This document shows, in pieces, positions 12,329-23,150 of a stretch of 64,000 nucleotides of DNA. Numbering within the stretch: the first letter of the stretch is position 1; each line of letters begins with the position of its first letter. The stretch is taken from NCBI GenBank assembly GCA_029339195.1, contig JAPTJF010000172.1, positions 1 through 64,000 on the forward strand, in the 5' to 3' direction. Both the position numbers and the translations under genes were made by a program. A model generated the notes under the pieces. It saw only the letters and a list, made by a program, of their open reading frames with translations, was not told the DNA's origin and ran no database searches. The stretch is from Micractinium sp. NFX-FRZ. Taxonomy: Eukaryota > Chlorophyta > Trebouxiophyceae > Chlorellales > Chlorellaceae.

Positions 12329-15300
12329 TCACGACTCCTTGCGCTCCTCCTCGCCGCCGCCCCCCTCCTCGGCCCGCTCCTTGTCCACCTCATCTGGCAG
12401 CATGCGCAGCAGCGGCAGCGGCGCCAGCGCGCTCAGCGTGCACAGCGTGACCAGCAGCGCCAGGTTGTCGTAGTTGTCTGACGTCACCCCCAGGGCAGCT
12501 GTCAGCGCGCTGCCCAGCGTGTTGCCCAGGAACATGCCGCTGTTGGAGATGCTCATCAGGGTGGCAAACAGGGTGGCCTCCACGCCCTGGAGCAGGGGGG
12601 AAGAAGGGAGGCAATTGGCAAAGGAAGAGGGGCGCAGGGCATGGGCAAAGGGGTGTGATTGGCGGAGGGGGCGACTGGGGCGCAGTATGTACCGCTGCGG
12701 GGCCCGCACGGCATCCCCCACACGGAACAGCATTCCGTAGCAGCCAGCGTGGTCAGCACACAGCAATTATCATACCACTTCCTCACGCCCGCCGCCCGCC
12801 GCCCCTGCCTCCCCGCCGCCGCACCTCTGGGCAGATGCGCGCCGCCAGCACGAGCAGCGGCATGAAGGCGATTTGAGCAAGCACCGTGAGCAGCGCTGTG
12901 TCAGCCAGGGCAAACAGCTCGTCGCTCAGGCCCAGCTGGCGGTTGAAGCCTGTGACCAACATGAGCTGTGTGAGGCCCAGGGCGGCGCCCGCCACCGCTG
13001 CCCAGACCAGTATGCGGCTGCAGGGGGGGGGGGGGGGAGAGAGGGGGGAGGGGGAGGGATGTGAGCAGGGTTATGGTCTGTGTAGGGGATCCGGGGCCGG
13101 CCAGAGCAGAGCAGCAGGCAGCAAGATCGGGCGGAGCAGAGCAGAGCAGCTGGAGCAGCTGCTGCATGGGGCAGCAAGGTCGGCGGAGCAGAGCAGAGCG
13201 GAGCAGCTGCTGCATGGGGCAGCAAGGTCGGGCAGAGCAGAGCAGAGCGGAGCAGCTGCTGCATGGGGCAGCAAGGCCGGGCAGAGCAGAGCAGAGCGGC
13301 TGCAGCAGCTGCTGCGGCAGCAGAGTGGCGGCAGGCGCAGCGGCAGGGAGGCCCCATCAGCCGGCTCACCGCAGGGGCACGTGTTTGAGGCGGAAGTTGT
13401 AGAGGCCCACGCCCGCCAGCGAGGCCAGCGCGCCCACCAGCCTGCAGGAGCGCATGGAAGGCAGGGAGGGAATGAGGGAGCGACATTCAGTGGCAGGGAA
13501 CGAGCGGCGCTGGCACGAGGTGGCAGGGCTTGGGTGGCAGGGCAGCTGTGGCGCCCAAGCGAGCAAACGTGGCGAGGCCACACTGCCTTGCCTGCCAGGC
13601 AAGATGTGGCGGGCTCGGGCCACATGCCCCCACCTTTCCCCGGGTGCCGTCCTCGCAGCAGGTCCACTCTCGCACACTTCCCGCGCATACCACCACCCGC
13701 CCACCCCACAAACCCACTCGCCTGGCCACCCCACCACCACGCCCCGCCCGCCCCGCGCACCTGATGCGTCCCAGCACCTCGGGAGTGAACCCCAGCTGGT
13801 TGGTCTCGAAGAACAGCATGGCGGTGTCCGCGTTGGGGGTGGCCTGCAGGGGAGGGGCTTCGGGTGGCGGTTGGTCAGCGGATGGGTGCAGGCGTGAGTG
13901 GCAGTGGCATGTGCTGGGTTTGGGGGTGGCCTGCAGGGGGTGGTTGTTGGCCACGGGTTGAGTGGCAGGGAAGAGGAATGTGCTGGCAGTGTGGGTGGCC
14001 TGCAGCAGAGGGGCAGGGGCAGGGGTGGGGGCACCGCGGTCGAGTGGCAGCAGGGTGGGCCAAAGGACAACCTGCAAACCTGAATTCCCCCCACAGCACC
14101 CCAACAACCCGCGCCCCAGCAACCCGTGCCCACCTGCCAACAGAACACAAACAGGGCAGGCAGGAAGATGCTGCGCTGCCTGCCGGTGGCCCACAGCAGC
14201 TTGGCCTGGCTCTTGAACGCCGCCAGCACGCCGCCGTCACTCCGCCACGCCTGCTCCGGTGGGCTGCTGCTGCGCGACCGCCCCGCCATGCCGGCCCCAA
14301 TGCTGCCGCTGCTGCCGCCCTCGCCGACGCTGCGCATGACGCCTTTGGGGGGCGCCACGATGCGCTTCTCGGGGATGGCCACCGCCGCTGCCGTGACGAG
14401 CAGGGGGAAGAAGGCGGTGAGGCCAAACACGGTGCGGGCTCCGTAGTCGCCCACAAGAGAGCCGCTGCAGGGGGAGCGGGGGCAGGGAGGCGGGGCGGGG
14501 TAGGGGCGGGATGAGGCAGGCGGGGCGTCGCAGTTTGGTCCATACAAAGGCAGGGTTGAGCAGTGTTGCTGCTGCATGGTAGCCAGCTGCAGCGGCTGCC
14601 GGCTTGCGGCACTTGCCTGAAGTAAGCAGATGCTATGCCTCCTGCTGACGCTGCAGCCCAGCAGAGGCTTTGCAGCGAACCGGCGGTGCCCTGCAGGCGA
14701 TGGCGGGAGGAGCGCAAGGTTTGGCGGGGCACCCGAGTGAGGGCTTGGCTTGGCTTGAGTGGGAGAAAAGTCGTGCCTGCGCTGCCAAACTGCCTGGGCG
14801 CGTCTGTGGGTGCTGTGGTCCGGCTGTGTTGGGAGGCGCACCAGCGCGCCAGCCACAACTACAGCGCATGTGCCCACCGCCGCCACCCGCTTGCCCGCCC
14901 TTCACCACCCTGCCCTCTGCCCGCCCAGCTCACCATGCTGCTGCCCGGCCGCCTGACAATCTCCACAACCACCGAGTCGGCCACCACGTCAGCGCAGGCA
15001 GTCGACACACTGCCCAGCAGGAGGAGGGCCACCACAGCAGTGGGGGTGGTGGCTAGCGTTGCCATGCTGCCCCAGGCAACCGCGCCTGCAGGGGGCGAAG
15101 GCGGCAGGGGGCAGCGCTGAAGAGGCGGCGGCAAACACCAGCGGAGCTTGCTGTGCCTGTCTGGCTGGGCGCACTCTGATGCCTCCACAGCATTACTGCA
15201 AACCCAGCGGCCGCTGCGCCCCCAGCAGCGCCCCCAGCACGGCCTGCACGTCCGTGGCTCACCCAGCAGGCCGCAGAAGGCGAGGTACGACTTGCGTCGG

Positions 15301-16334
15301 TAGCCAAACAGCGGCACCGCGTCCGACAGGAAGCCGTAGACTGGCTTGATCATCTGCGGCGGCAGCAGCGGGGGGTTGCAAGTGCTGGGTGGTTGAATGG
15401 GTGCATGGCGCGGGACATGCAGCATTTCTAATGGTGGAGTGGCGGGACATGCGACCCAGCACAGCAACCTGCATGCCCGGCATGCCGGCAGCTGCTGAGC
15501 TGCAGCAACTAGCTGGGCAGCCGCATGCTACGCACCCATGCCAGACCACAGGCGCCGCTGCTCCACCGCGCCCCAATGTAGTGAGCCACCCACTCCTGCA
15601 GGCGCTCAGCAACCGCCGCCAAACCGCCCATTCGCCTACCCACCCACCCATGGTGCGTAACCGGAGGAGGTGACGAGTGCCACAGTGGCCGGCGCCAGGC
15701 CCAGCTCATCCTTGAGGAACACAAAGACGGCCAGGCGGGACAGACCCAGCAGGCCCTGCACCAGGTACACTGCAGGAGCGCCAGGGGGGGCCGGGCAGGC
15801 ATGAGTGCAGGCGTGAGTGCAGGTGTGGGCGGGACGGGCACTCTGTGGGTACTGCAGGCGTGGCGGCGAGCCCAGCGGCTGTGCTGTGACGTGCCCGTGT
15901 AGCGCCGCATGCGTTGCGCATGTACCGCCTGCACCCTTTGCTTCACCGCAGCACCCACCTAGTGCAATGGCCACCAGTTCGGGCTTGACCTGCCCCACCA
16001 CTTCCTGCCGCCACCACTGCTGCCAGTCCGCCGCCGCCGCTGCCGCCGCAGGCTTGGCGCCCATCAAAAGCGGGCTCTGCGCGCTGCTGTCCCCTCGCAG
16101 GTTCAGGCCGCGCTCATCCACCACCGGCAGGGGCTGCGCCGGCTCCCCGCTGCGCCCCTGCTGCACTTGCAGCCCCTCCGTGGTGCGTCCCCGCGCCTCT
16201 GCTTCCTCCTCCTCCTTTGGCAAGCTAGTGATCGCGTACACAGCAGTGCGGGCACGACCCCGCCCACTTGCACGCTTTGGTTGGAGGGGAGAGGAGAAGT
16301 GTCGAAGGACCCCAGGGGCGCGCAGGACGGTCAT
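12329..16334 (-). CDS. Plastid-type folate/biopterin transporter (FBT/BT1 family, MFS)
   Basis: About ten exons give a protein near 600 aa. Residues 1 to about 40 ([20 protein letters not shown]...) resemble a chloroplast transit peptide; I chose this ATG because the longer upstream frame has no family resemblance. Family hallmarks follow in order: [20 protein letters not shown], then [20 protein letters not shown] (the FBT signature), a helix ending in [55 protein letters not shown], and the last helices with [20 protein letters not shown]. Plant and cyanobacterial relatives move folates across the plastid envelope or cell membrane. One intron (donor 14615-14616) needs a GC splice donor, and the intron before ATPNADT has three in-phase acceptors. 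Substrate is inferred from the family. Confidence 0.88.
13100..13320. repeat. Minisatellite of about 48 bp unit in a transporter intron
   Basis: Three to four degenerate copies of a unit containing gcagctgctgcatggggcag and runs of gcagagcagagcgg lie head to tail. Successive copies of gcagctgctgcatggg start at about 13155, 13203 and 13252. The array is intronic. Confidence 0.8.
13837..14003 (-). repeat. Three tandem copies of a transporter 3' splice site
   Basis: In gene sense, CTGCAG followed by GCCACCC occurs with exon-side edges at 13999, 13930 and 13843. The last begins the conserved exon [12 protein letters not shown]. Spacings are 69 and 87 bp, both multiples of three, and the sequence between them has no stop codon in frame. 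The other two copies read ATHTAST and ATPKPST. Confidence 0.85.
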
Positions 16335-17271
16335 GAAACACACTGTGCGATCAAAAGTTGGTTTACCATTGAAAGGGGACGCCTCCGCATCTGAAGAGGG
16401 CACTGCATGACATGGCGACTGGCGCTGCCGCCAGCCTGCCGCTGCCACGGCCGCAGTCAGGTTGCAGACAGACCTGGTGTCTGCTGTGTGAGTCTTTTGA
16501 AGGCAGTCACTATATGACATCTCAGTCGACCTCCACAGGAGCATGCCTCGATAGTGGACAACCCAGCGCTCTGATGCCGAAGCAGCACCCAGGCACTGAT
16601 GCGGGCGGGCGGGGCCTCTGGCCTGCGCTTCCCGCCCTGTCCAGACCTGCCATAGCCTGGTTGACAGAAACTTGTGAGCCTCTTTGGGCAGCCCAACCAC
16701 TGCAATTGGTCACATAATGGTGGCATTCAGGCTTGGCTGCTAGTGTGCGGGATGCGTGGTGAGGAACGGGCACACCCCGTGGGCCAGTTGGTGGGCGCTT
16801 GCGTTTGCAGAGCAGCACATACCAAACCCTGCCACCATGCACAGCCATTGATAATAGCATGCCATTGGCACTTTCAACGTCCAAGTGCTGCTGCTGCCCT
16901 CCTACAAGCTGCCTGAACGGATCCACAGGCACACCGAGCGGGCCTCGTGTGTGCCGTGCTGTCAAGGCCTACACTGTGGTCCTGCCGGCCAGCCTGCCTG
17001 CCTGCCACGGCATACGAGTACATGTTCTAAGGACCAATGACATGAGCCAGACCTGGATGTGGCTTGGTGTGCCGGCGGCCCCATGGCTAATGATGCCAGG
17101 GTTAGCCCACGCCACGCTGACCCATGCTGCCAGTGCCAGTGCAATTGGGGAATGGCTGTAATGCCCTCGCGGCCCCCTCAGAGGCTTGTCTACACAGTGA
17201 CTGATTGAGGACCACGCGGTGCACTGGTGCAGGCCGGTGATTGAGGCTGCACAAGTAGACGCGGTTCAAGA
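16335..17271. other. Divergent intergenic region between folate transporter and LysM gene
   Basis: These 0.94 kb lie between two start codons and should contain both promoters. I see no clear TATA box, no RNA gene and no open frame with the codon use of the neighbouring genes. Confidence 0.5.
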
Positions 17272-20200
17272 ATGGCGCGGGCGGCGGTTGCAGCTCTGCT
17301 GCTGCTTGCAGCGGCAGCTGCGCAGGCACAGAGTAAGCTCCGATTGCCGCGAGCACAGCTGGGAGGCGCCCTGGGGCTTCCCCACCGCCGCAGCACCGAC
17401 CCTTCGATCCACCCCGTCTCCCTGCAGGCGTATGCCAGACCTACACCATCAGCGCTGGTGACACCATCCTTGGAATTTCATCGCAGTTCAATGTGAAGCC
17501 AGGCACGTTGAGGCCGCCGCGGCCCGAACGCACGGCCAGCTGTCGCCGTTGGCGGCGGCCGCGCCACGACAACGTTCCAGCAGCCTGCATTGTGAACACC
17601 GTTGCTGCCTTGCACATGTCCCACCAGCTGCTGATAATTGAAGAGTGTATCTGAGGTATCAACGTATCATGGAGCAGCACGCTTGCGGCGGCAGCCTCGG
17701 CCGCCAACCGCCACCAGACTCTTCGCCTCCCCGCGCTCTCACACGGCTGCCCCGCGCCCCCGCCCCGCCCCGCCCGCCCGCAGACGACCTGGAGACTGCC
17801 CTGGGTCAGTGCATCAAGGGCTACACCCCTGGCACCTTCCTGCAGCCCAACCAGAAGATCTGCCTGCCCCCCTGGTATGACGCCTGCGCCAACGTCAAGA
17901 TCGCAGGTGTGCGGCTGGCGGGCAGGGAGGGCTGCTGGGCGGTGCAAGCAGTAGGGCGCGGGCAGTGCTCCAGCTGGGTGTGTGGAGCTGGTGGTGGCGT
18001 TGAGCCGGCATTCTAGTCGGCTATACAGATGCGTGGACTGTGTGCCACAGCTGGCTGAGGGGAAAGGCAGAGGGCGCGCGGCGGCAAGGGCGCCACGGGC
18101 ATGAGGCCCCCCACCCTCCCACCACCACCTCGCTGCCACACGTGTTCCTGCAGGCGGCGAGGGCTCTGCCTTCAACGACTGCAAGTACTACACCGTGCAG
18201 GTGGGTGCATGCAGACCTGCGGCAGGGTGTGTGGTAGGGTTGGGTTCGGGCCGGCGGCTGGGCTGACGGCTGTGCGGGATGGCGGGGCGCTCGGCGCGGG
18301 CAGCAATGGCCCAGGGTGGCATTACTGCCCGGGCGGGGGAGGGGGGGGGCAACGGGCAACCAACCATTGTTACATTGCCTGCTCCTCCCCTGCCAGCTGC
18401 ACTTGCACACCGGCATGCCGGATGCAGCCACAAGGCCTGGCCCCCGTCCATCCCTCTTGAGTTCCGGAAGCATATGCGTGCTCCTCCTCCTCCTCCTCCT
18501 CCTCCTCCTCGTGACATCCCGGCCCCCTCCCTCCCGCCCGCCCTGCAGTCTGGCGACACTCTGGAGAACATTGCGCTGAGCCTGGGTCTGAACCGCCTGG
18601 ACCTGGAGGCGGTCAACCCCGGGTCCGTGGCGCTGCAGGTCAACGACTTTGTCAAGCTGCCCGGCTGGTGAGGAGGGCGGCCACCCTGCTGCCTGTGCAT
18701 ATACTGGCACACGCTGTTTGCGTGGGGGAGTTGGGAAGCGGGGCTGGTCATGGCATGTTGCAGGTCAATGACTCCGTCGAGCTGCCTGGCTGGCGAGGTC
18801 CTCACACGCTGGCACTTGCGTGTGGTTGTGCCAGCGGCGGAGGCGTGGGGGCTGTCGAGGAACTGGGGCAGCTGGGTGGGTGGTGCACGTGGTGGCGTGC
18901 ACACGGTGGGATGCATGTGGCAGCATGGCACTCATGCGTGGCCCACCCTGCCACGGTGCCAGCTCACCACCGATGCGTGCATCACTACTTCCAACCCTCC
19001 CCCTCCTCCCGCCCCTCCCCCTCCAGGTATGACGGCTGCCCCGCCCCCGGCGACGCGCAGCCGTGCCGGTACTACACCGCCCAGGCGCAGGACTCTCTGG
19101 CCACCATTGCCATCGCCTTCTCCGTGGACCTCACCGACCTGCAGGTGGGCGGGTGGGGTGCGGTGCTGGGGCGCTTGCTGGAGAATGCCGTGTGTGTGTG
19201 CTGGCCGGGGGGTGTTGTGCACAACAGAGGGTCTGCTGGACAATGCTGTGCGTGTGTGCCGGGCGGGGTTGTGTCGCAGCGTAAACTGCCGCCAGCGCTC
19301 TCTCTATCGGCCGTACAGACGGACAGTGCAGGGGTGTGGGTGGGGGAGGGTCGTCGGGTACCGGGACAAGTGAGGGCCAAAGGGGTGTGGTGCTTGCTTG
19401 CCTTGGGTGGAATTGCCCGCCTACCATATGTGCTGCCTCGTCACCCGCACAGTTATGTGGTGCTCACACCTGCTCTTGTGCATGCCCTCCCCTTGACTCC
19501 TGTGCGCAGGGCGTGAACGAGCCGCTGGCCGGGGACACCACCTCTGTGCTGCAGCCGGGCCAGAAGATCAACATCCCGCCCTTTGACACGACCTGCGGCG
19601 AGGGTGCGTGCAGCAGCTGCTTCGCCTGGGAGGAAATGGGTGGGGGGAGCAAGGCTGGCACCATGTGCGGCCGCATGACAAGCGGAGGGTTGACCGGCGG
19701 GTGCCTGCACCGAGGGTGGCCAGGGATGTTGGGGGGAGGTGGCGGGGGCGGATGGCAAGTCGTGGTGCGCATCTGCGCTCCCTCCCCACACACAGCATCT
19801 CATGTGGTTGCTGCCACCCCCCCCGGCCCGCGCTTCCCCCTGCAGGCGTGGAGGTCCAGAAGCCCGCCAGCGGCAACTGCAACGCATACCGCGTGCAGGG
19901 CGGCGACACACTGTACGCCATCGCAGCCATGGTGGGTGGGGGTGGGGGAGGCGGGGCGGAGGGGTGCAGCCGTTGGGTCCCTGGCTGATGCGTATGGCGG
20001 CAGTCGCGTGCAGGTAGTTCCGTGCAGGCACTCAGCCTCGACTGTCTAGCGCCTGAGCCCCACTGCCTCAACCCCGCCCTCTATCCCCCTGCCTGCCTAG
20101 TCACACGTCTCCCCCTGCCAAGCCCAGCCTCAACCGCCCCCCACACACCATTAATGCCTTCCCACCTCCTCCCACTCACTCACTCTCTCTTTCTTTCCAC

Positions 20201-21286
20201 CCGGTGAATGTCGGCGTAAACGTTCCTTGCTGCTTGCTGTCGGCTGCCTCCCCGCCTCCCCGCTGCAGTTCCAGACCACCACCCAGCTGATCATCGACGC
20301 CAACCCCGCCCTGGCCGCCGGCGGCGTGCTCTCCACCGGCACAGAGGTCTTCATCCCCCCCTAGTGAGCGGGCCGAGCTGGGCGGCTGGTGTGCACATCA
20401 GAAGGCAGCACGCCGATGCTGTGGGAACGCATGGGTTTTGGCACGGAACCAAGGCATGCAAGAGGGCTGTGGGGTGGGGCGGTCACGCCCTCCCCACTCA
20501 CCCTCCCTTCCCCCTCGCCCCCACCCACCGTTCTCTGACACCCCCTATGCACACCACCCTCCCTGCCTCCCGCTGCAGTGCGCCTGAGGACTGCGCCGCG
20601 GGCACCAACTACGTGACCCCCACCTTCCAGTACTCCCCCGACCCCAACGCCCCCGCATGGAGCCCCTCCCCCAGGTGCAACTGCCCGCCCGCCCGCCCGC
20701 CACCTGCATGCGCGTGCACGTACACACCCGTGCTGCCGCTGTGAGCGCTGCTGCGCCTGCATGCCCCGGCGCGCCGCCTGCCTCGCAAGCACGCCTGCTC
20801 GGCTGCCCGCCCACCACCTCCCAGCCCACCCATGCCTGCATTGCTGCCCAGCCCCAAGTTGCGCTGATGCCCCCCATGTGCCGGCCGGCCCCCACCCGCC
20901 TGCCCACCTGCCCCATCCCCTCCCACTTGCTCACCCGCCCCATCCCCACCCGCCTGCCCACCCGCCCCATCCCTTCCCGCTTGCTCACCCGCCCCATCCC
21001 CACCCGCCTGCTCACCTGCCCCATCCCTTCCCGCTTGCCTACCTGCCCCATCCCTTCCCGCCTGCTCACCTGCCCCATCCCTTCCTGCTTGCCTACCTGC
21101 CCCATCCCCATCTCCCCGCCTGATGCATCCCCTCCCGCACCCCCCCCTGGCTGCAGCCCCAGCGCCTCCCCCGACCCCTCCGCCACCATCCAGGAGGCAC
21201 CCGCCGCTGCCCCCGGCCCCGAGGGGGCAGACACCCCCGCCCCGGCCCCCGCCCCGGAGCCCTCCCTCCGCCGCCGCCTCGTCTGA
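17272..21286 (+). CDS. Secreted protein with four LysM domains and a Pro-rich tail
   Basis: Eleven exons. Exon 1 (17272-17332) encodes a classic signal peptide (MARAAVAALLLLAAAAAQAQ). Four LysM modules follow, each starting with C-x-x-Y/x: CQTYTISAGDTILGISSQF, CKYYTVQSGDTLENIALSL with LEAVNPGS, CRYYTAQAQDSLATIAIAF with LQPGQKINIPP, and CNAYRVQGGDTLYAIAAMF with IIDANPAL. A Ser/Pro/Ala-rich tail closes the protein and ends LRRRLV. LysM modules bind GlcNAc-containing polymers such as chitin or peptidoglycan. No kinase or hydrolase domain is present, so it may be a secreted binding or cell-wall protein. Intron 2 (17503 onward) uses a GC donor: only that keeps the frame through FNVKPDDLE. The third module has QDS where GDT is usual. 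Confidence 0.88.
18633..18803 (+). repeat. LysM exon 5 end and a decayed copy in the next intron
   Basis: The exon end encoding LQVNDFVKLPGW (about 18633-18667, donor GTGAGG) is echoed at about 18757-18792 by a copy that would read LQVNDSVELPGW. Its donor is changed to GCGAGG. The offset is 125 bp, and the sequence between is closed by the stop formed at the real donor, so the copy looks like a relic. Confidence 0.8.
19168..19262. repeat. Imperfect tandem duplication in a LysM-gene intron
   Basis: Two degenerate copies of a unit of about 50 bp, beginning ctggaga/caatgc and rich in gtgtgtg, are adjacent inside the intron after the third LysM exon. Confidence 0.6.
20895..21118. repeat. 30 bp minisatellite in the last LysM-gene intron
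   Basis: About seven degenerate copies of a C-rich unit, cccatccc..cccgc(c/t)tgc(c/t)cac, run head to tail just before the last exon. Confidence 0.85.
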
Positions 21287-23144
21287 GCAGCGGCAGGCAG
21301 CGGTGCCCGCTTGGGGCAGCCGTCACGGCGCACGCGCGTGAGGCGCGCCCCCTGGTGCCGTGCCGCCTGCCGGAGCAACCAATTAGCGGCGCTCCCTGGC
21401 TGGCTCACGGCTGGCTAGTGGAGCGTGCGCCCCTCGGCCCCCCCACTCTCGCTCAGGCCGGACCAGGCAGTACACCAGGCAGCCGCCTCTAGAGAGGCTG
21501 CCAGTACCCCCCTTCTCTTCACTGCGCCTTTACGCACACCTGGACCCCCACCCTCTTTGACAACCAGCGTGGCTCTGTGCCCCTCACACCCGCAGCGCCC
21601 TGCTACTTGGGGCGGCTGCGTGCCGGCGCCGCCGCCGCCACGTTCTCTCTCTCGGAGGTGTCTGCCGCCTGCTGCCTCGATTGCTCGATAGGTGCCGACA
21701 GAACGCTCTGATTCCCAAGATCTCTGCCATCCCACCCTCGGTCTCACTAGCCACGCCCCTAGGCAGCAGCAGCAGCAGCGCAGCCCCTCCCTGCATTCTT
21801 CCCCCTGCCCTGTAGAGCGCCCCACTGTCTTGTTCCCCTCCCGACCGCACAAACTCATGGCTGCTGCACCAGCACAGCACAGCGCAGCGCACCTCACCCT
21901 GACCCCTCACCTCTCACCCATCATGTGTGTTTGACATGCCTGATGCGTGCCCCCGCGCTGGACAGGCGCTGTAACAGGCCCCCTCGACAGACAGAACGCC
22001 TCCCCTGGCCCTGGCAAACATGCTGCCTGCCAGCCTGGGAAGAAGATCAACCAGCAGCGGCACCCCGTCGGATCCTGTGTCGAGTGAAGCTCTCTGGTTA
22101 CCACAGGCGAGGAATGCAACTTGACAGCGGGGGAGAGGCTCGCCCAGAGTGGCAAATCGTCAGGCGCAGGGTGAATGAAATGGACTGACAGAGGCCGAGG
22201 CTGGACAAGCGGATGGGTGGTGATACAGGGGCAGGGCAGGGGGAATCTGAGGTGTGTGCACGGGGTGGGGTGGGCAGGAGGCGGTACAGAGTGGGAGCAG
22301 AAGAGGATGGGAAATGAGCGTCAGCAGGGGGTGGGTGCGGAGATCCGTACAGCGAAGTGGGGCGGTGTACAGGGGCAGGCGGTGCCGCGCAGCGGCGGGC
22401 CATCAGGGAAAAACGAAATGAAAAGGGTCACAGGTTTGCACGGCGGCAGGCAGGCAGAGGTGGGCGTGCAGTCACCTGAGGGGGAAGGGAAAGGCGGGCA
22501 GCGGGGCGCTGCAGAAGAAGAAGGGGGTGAGGTGGGTCGGTGCGAGGCGTGCTTGGGCAGGGGGTGGGACCAGGTGCACTGTGCAGGCATTGAGCCGGCT
22601 AAAGTAGAACAGAGAGAACAGCATGGGGTGCGCAGTCGAGGCGGGCACAGGGCAGCGGAAATCGCTGGACACGGGCCGGGAGGAGGAACAAATTGGGAGT
22701 GCAGCAGAGGGCAGGAGGCAGAATGAAATGGGCAATGGGCAATGGCGGGCAGCGTGTGCTGTGAGCTGCCAGCAACGGGATCAATCAGGGGCGGGGGCTC
22801 AGCCAGCCGCGGCCCCTGAGCACATGGGAATGATATGGAATTGGAAGAATGGGCGGAAGAGCAGGACAGGGAATGAAATCAGACAGACGGGGGGAGAAGA
22901 GCCTGCCTAGGCGATGTGCCAGCACTGTGCCAGCAGGGTGGCCTTGGGATGTGCGCTGACGAGAGGTGAAGCCATCAGCAGGGCCGCAGAGGCGGTTGCG
23001 GGCAGGCCTGCTCACATGACTTGGTTGCGGGTACCGAGGTGCCTGAGTGGCGGCATGCTTTCCTTCCTTGCCCCACTGGAAGGGATAGAACATGAACTTT
23101 CCTCACTTTACTGGGAGGGAGTCGAAGAGGCACTGTCCTCGCTT
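21287..23144. other. Long convergent 3' region between LysM gene and unknown gene
   Basis: This 1.86 kb lies between two convergent stop codons. TGTAA on the plus strand at 21970-21974 could end the LysM transcript. The rest is purine-rich on the plus strand from about 22170 onward. Its open frames look unlike the local coding style, and I see no RNA gene. Confidence 0.5.
21970..21974 (+). other. Possible poly(A) signal TGTAA for the LysM gene
   Basis: This is the first TGTAA after the LysM stop codon, but it lies about 680 nt downstream, so the 3' UTR would be long. Confidence 0.3.
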
Positions 23145-23150
23145 TCACTG
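23088..23150 (-). repeat. Tandem copies of the unknown gene's last coding bases
   Basis: The stop-codon region (cactggaaggagtcgaagag on the plus strand, near 23144-23163) is echoed just downstream in gene sense by actgggagggagtcgaagag (about 23110-23129), with a further degraded copy near 23090. The duplication covers the end of the reading frame and the start of the 3' UTR. Confidence 0.7.

Noticed and set aside
16335..16700. Longer folate-transporter reading frame upstream of 16334
   Set aside because: It is open but unlike the family and out of character with local coding; the ATG at 16334 starts a transit-peptide-like leader.
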